Part shown: positions 7,661-9,348 of the stretch, in pieces
Layout of the letters: each line of letters opens with the position of its first letter
How positions within the stretch are numbered: the stretch's first letter is position 1
From: Gammaproteobacteria bacterium
Lineage (GTDB): Bacteria; Pseudomonadota; Gammaproteobacteria; Thiohalospirales; Thiohalospiraceae
Length of the DNA: 9,348 bases
Direction of reading: 5' to 3'
Assembly: GCA_011322575.1 (NCBI GenBank)
Contig: DRMK01000096.1
Span: forward strand, 1-9,348
Made by a program: the position numbers and the translations under genes
The notes under the pieces: model-generated
Told to the model about the DNA's origin: nothing
What the model saw: only the letters and a program-made list of their open reading frames with translations
Databases searched by the model: none

Positions 7661-7684
7661 TGATATCAATTCAACTCATTGAAT
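7661..7684. promoter_or_regulatory. Possible operator: palindrome TGATATCA next to ATTCAA-N4-TTGAAT
   Basis: TGATATCA (7661-7668) is a perfect palindrome and is directly followed by a 16-base dyad with six-base arms (7669-7684). Such dyads between divergent genes are typical of regulator sites, but I cannot tie it to a known factor. Confidence 0.3.
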
Positions 7685-7724
7685 AACAATAAAATAGCCT
7701 GATCGAACAAAAATTGACCTGTTT

Positions 7725-7762
7725 AACAGAGGGGCAACAATTACCGCTATTTGGCCTCTGTT
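7725..7762. repeat. Eight-base inverted repeat AACAGAGG / CCTCTGTT
   Basis: The arms at 7725-7732 and 7755-7762 are perfect complements separated by 22 bases, with a T-run (7771-7776) nine bases beyond. It may be an operator pair or part of a leader structure; the loop is too long for a standard terminator. Confidence 0.3.
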
Positions 7763-7783
7763 CAGATCGCTTTTTTCACAAAG

Positions 7784-7840
7784 TTATCCACAGAAAATGT
7801 GGGTAACCCAGATTTATTCATAATGGACAACGGGTTACCC
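7784..7840 (+). promoter_or_regulatory. DnaA-box-like site with paired GGGTWACCC elements
   Basis: TTATCCACA (7784-7792) is a perfect match to the strong DnaA box. A weaker relative, TTATTCATA, lies at 7814-7822, exactly 30 bases on. GGGTAACCC (7801-7809) and its reverse complement GGGTTACCC (7832-7840) follow each box, 31 bases apart. The two box-plus-GGGTWACCC units therefore form an imperfect direct repeat at about three helical turns. Binding by DnaA or another factor is inferred from sequence only. Confidence 0.5.
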
Positions 7841-7904
7841 TAAAGGTGCTAAACTTGCCCTGAGTTTTGACCGCTAACTGTCAAATCCCTGTATCCAATT
7901 CTAC

Positions 7905-7968
7905 CCTACCCGTCGCAGTTCAGCGACATCTTATTTGTCGCAACCGGTTCAACAGAGAGACGGGTAGG
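7905..7968 (+). promoter_or_regulatory. Nested inverted repeat in the priA leader
   Basis: CCTACCCGTC (7905-7914) is perfectly complementary to GACGGGTAGG (7959-7968). Inside its 44-base loop GCGACA (7923-7928) pairs with TGTCGC (7936-7941) around a seven-base loop, and AACCGGTT (7942-7949) is a palindrome. The outer arm ends 17 bases before the priA ATG and holds the only purine-rich tract (GGGTAGG) upstream of the start, so folding could affect translation. No known RNA family recognised. Confidence 0.45.
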
Positions 7969-7985
7969 TTTACACTGCCCCGGTC

Positions 7986-9348
7986 ATGTCTGAACCTCCC
8001 GTCTTACGCATCGCCATACCCTCTCCGCTGCGGCACGGCTTCGACTACCTGCCGCCGGAGCCGATGGGCCCGAAGCCGGTGCCTGGCGTCCGTATCGAGG
8101 TACCGTTCGGCAAGCGGGTGGTGATCGGAATCCTGCTGGAGACGGCAGCAAGCAGCGCGATCACGCCCCGGCGGTTGCGGCGCGCCATCCGGATACTGGA
8201 CGAAGAGCCGGTACTACCGCCGGATCTCATGGCCCTGCTGCGCTGGGCAAGCGGCTACTACCACCATCCCATAGGCGAGGTGGTTTACGGGGCGCTGCCG
8301 ACGCTGCTGCGCCGGGGAGCGGCCGCGCGGCTCCGTCCCAACATCATCTGGCGTCTAACCGAAAGGGGCCTCGCGTGCCAGCCCGGAGAGCTGTCCAGGG
8401 CCCCTCGCCAGGCAGAGCTGCTGGAGCTGTTACAGAAGCACGCTACCGGACTCTCCCCCGGCCGGCTGGAGCAGCAACACCAGAACTGGCGCCCCGCTAT
8501 GCTGCGGCTAAGGGAGAAGGGACTGGTGGAGATATGCGAAACCGTACCGCCCCCCACGGTGGCGTCCGCCGCCACTGTCGGCAGCGGGGAGCCCCCGGCC
8601 CTCAATCGCGCCCAGCAAAGCGCGGTGGACAGGCTGCTGGAGAGCGCCACCGGCTTCTCGGTTACCCTGCTGGAGGGTGTCACGGGCAGCGGCAAGACCG
8701 AGGTCTACCTGCGCATCGTGGAGCAGATGATTGCCCTCGGCCGCCAGGCCCTGATCCTGGTCCCGGAGATAGGTCTCACCCCGCAGCTGCTGGAGCGCTT
8801 CGCGCGGCGCTTCCCCGGACGGGAGATAGTGCAGATCCACTCGGCCCTGCCGGACCGGGAGCGTCTCGCCGCCTGGCTGGCGGCTCGTGACGGTACAGCG
8901 CCGATCATCATCGGCACCCGCTCCGCCCTGTTCACCCCCCTGAAGAATCCCGGGTTGATTATCCTAGACGAGGAGCACGATCCCTCCTTCAAGCAGCAGG
9001 AGGGGTTCCGCTACTCCACGCGCGACATGGCGATAGTACGGGCGCGCAACACCGGGATCCCAATCCTGCTGGGCAGCGCCACCCCCTCCCTGGAGAGCCT
9101 CCACAACGCCGCCCGCCGGCGTTACCGCCACCTGCTCCTCCCGGAGCGGGCCGGAGCAGCCGGCAGCCCGGAGTTCCGCCTGCTGGATCTGCGCCGCCAG
9201 CCCATGCAGGAAGGGATCTCCTTCAAGCTGATGGAGATCATGGAGGAGCACCTGCAGCGTGGCGGGCAGGTGCTGCTGTTTCTCAACCGGCGGGGCTACG
9301 CCCCCACCCTGCTGTGCCACGAGTGCGGCTGGGTGGGCCGCTGCCACC
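7986..9348 (+). CDS. priA: Primosomal protein N' (PriA helicase), 3' truncated
   Basis: The first 454 residues are present; E. coli PriA has 732. PriA is a 3'-to-5' DNA helicase that recognises stalled or collapsed forks and loads DnaB through PriB/DnaT or PriC. The N-terminal 3'-DNA-binding domain aligns from the start (HGFDYLPPE at 17-25, VPFGKR 39-44, YYHHPIGEVVYGALP 91-105). The helicase core shows Walker A GVTGSGKTE (231-239), LVPEIGLTPQ (258-267), GTRSALFTP (310-318), Walker B DEEHD (328-332), GSATPSLE (363-370) and FLNRRGYAP (432-440). The first zinc cysteines, Cys444, Cys447 and Cys453, appear just before the window ends. ATG 7986 is chosen because homology begins there and an in-frame TAG lies at 7965-7967; a standard ribosome site is lacking, the nearest purine tract (GGGTAGG) being 17 bases away. 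It is transcribed divergently from the pel-like operon and is functionally unrelated to it. Confidence 0.97.
   Translation, partial: MSEPPVLRIAIPSPLRHGFDYLPPEPMGPKPVPGVRIEVPFGKRVVIGILLETAASSAITPRRLRRAIRILDEEPVLPPDLMALLRWASGYYHHPIGEVVYGALPTLLRRGAAARLRPNIIWRLTERGLACQPGELSRAPRQAELLELLQKHATGLSPGRLEQQHQNWRPAMLRLREKGLVEICETVPPPTVASAATVGSGEPPALNRAQQSAVDRLLESATGFSVTLLEGVTGSGKTEVYLRIVEQMIALGRQALILVPEIGLTPQLLERFARRFPGREIVQIHSALPDRERLAAWLAARDGTAPIIIGTRSALFTPLKNPGLIILDEEHDPSFKQQEGFRYSTRDMAIVRARNTGIPILLGSATPSLESLHNAARRRYRHLLLPERAGAAGSPEFRLLDLRRQPMQEGISFKLMEIMEEHLQRGGQVLLFLNRRGYAPTLLCHECGWVGRCH

Larger units (their letters stand above)
7358..7985. other. AT-rich divergent intergenic region between the pel-like operon and priA
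   Basis: These 628 bases are clearly richer in A and T than the flanking genes, especially 7361-7480 and 7560-7830. I see no convincing coding frame, tRNA or rRNA. It contains the operon promoter near 7437-7466, several dyads (7464-7473, 7562-7584, 7661-7684, 7725-7762), a DnaA-box cluster at 7784-7840 and a structured leader at 7905-7968. Confidence 0.8.

Overview
The window looks like a piece of a gammaproteobacterial chromosome. The PriA at the right end matches the enteric/pseudomonad type nearly throughout, coding DNA is GC-rich, and the envelope proteins (lipobox protein, C-terminal-Phe beta-barrel, signal peptides) are Gram-negative. I cannot name the genus; a free-living or symbiotic sulfur-oxidiser-type gammaproteobacterium would fit, but that is a guess.

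Layout. From 7357 down to 1, five genes run leftward on the minus strand as one tightly packed operon: a secreted GH114 glycoside hydrolase (6491-7357), a secreted polysaccharide deacetylase (4251-6494), an inner-membrane-anchored TPR protein (2110-4251), an outer-membrane beta-barrel with an extra N-terminal domain (506-2113), and a small lipoprotein cut by the window edge (1-439). The first four overlap by 4, 1 and 4 bases (ATGA, TGATG, ATGA); a 66-base gap with a hairpin precedes the lipoprotein gene. A 628-base AT-rich intergenic region (7358-7985) holds a good sigma-70 promoter for this operon and several dyads. The divergent gene on the plus strand is priA (7986 to the window end, 3' truncated).

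Interpretation. Gene content and order match pelA-pelB-pelC of the Pel exopolysaccharide locus: PelA hydrolyses and de-N-acetylates the GalNAc-rich polymer in the periplasm, PelB spans the periplasm with TPRs and exports through a 16-stranded barrel, and PelC is an outer-membrane lipoprotein ring. The unusual point is that both PelA and PelB, each one long polypeptide in Pseudomonas aeruginosa, are split into two separate, independently targeted proteins. The barrel half of PelB has its own signal peptide plus an AMIN-like beta-domain that I do not recognise from classical PelB. The inner-membrane synthase genes (pelD-G) would be expected left of position 1, outside the window.

The intergenic region also carries a perfect DnaA-box sequence next to a pair of GGGTWACCC elements, and a nested inverted repeat directly upstream of the priA start. 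These are the least explained parts of the window.
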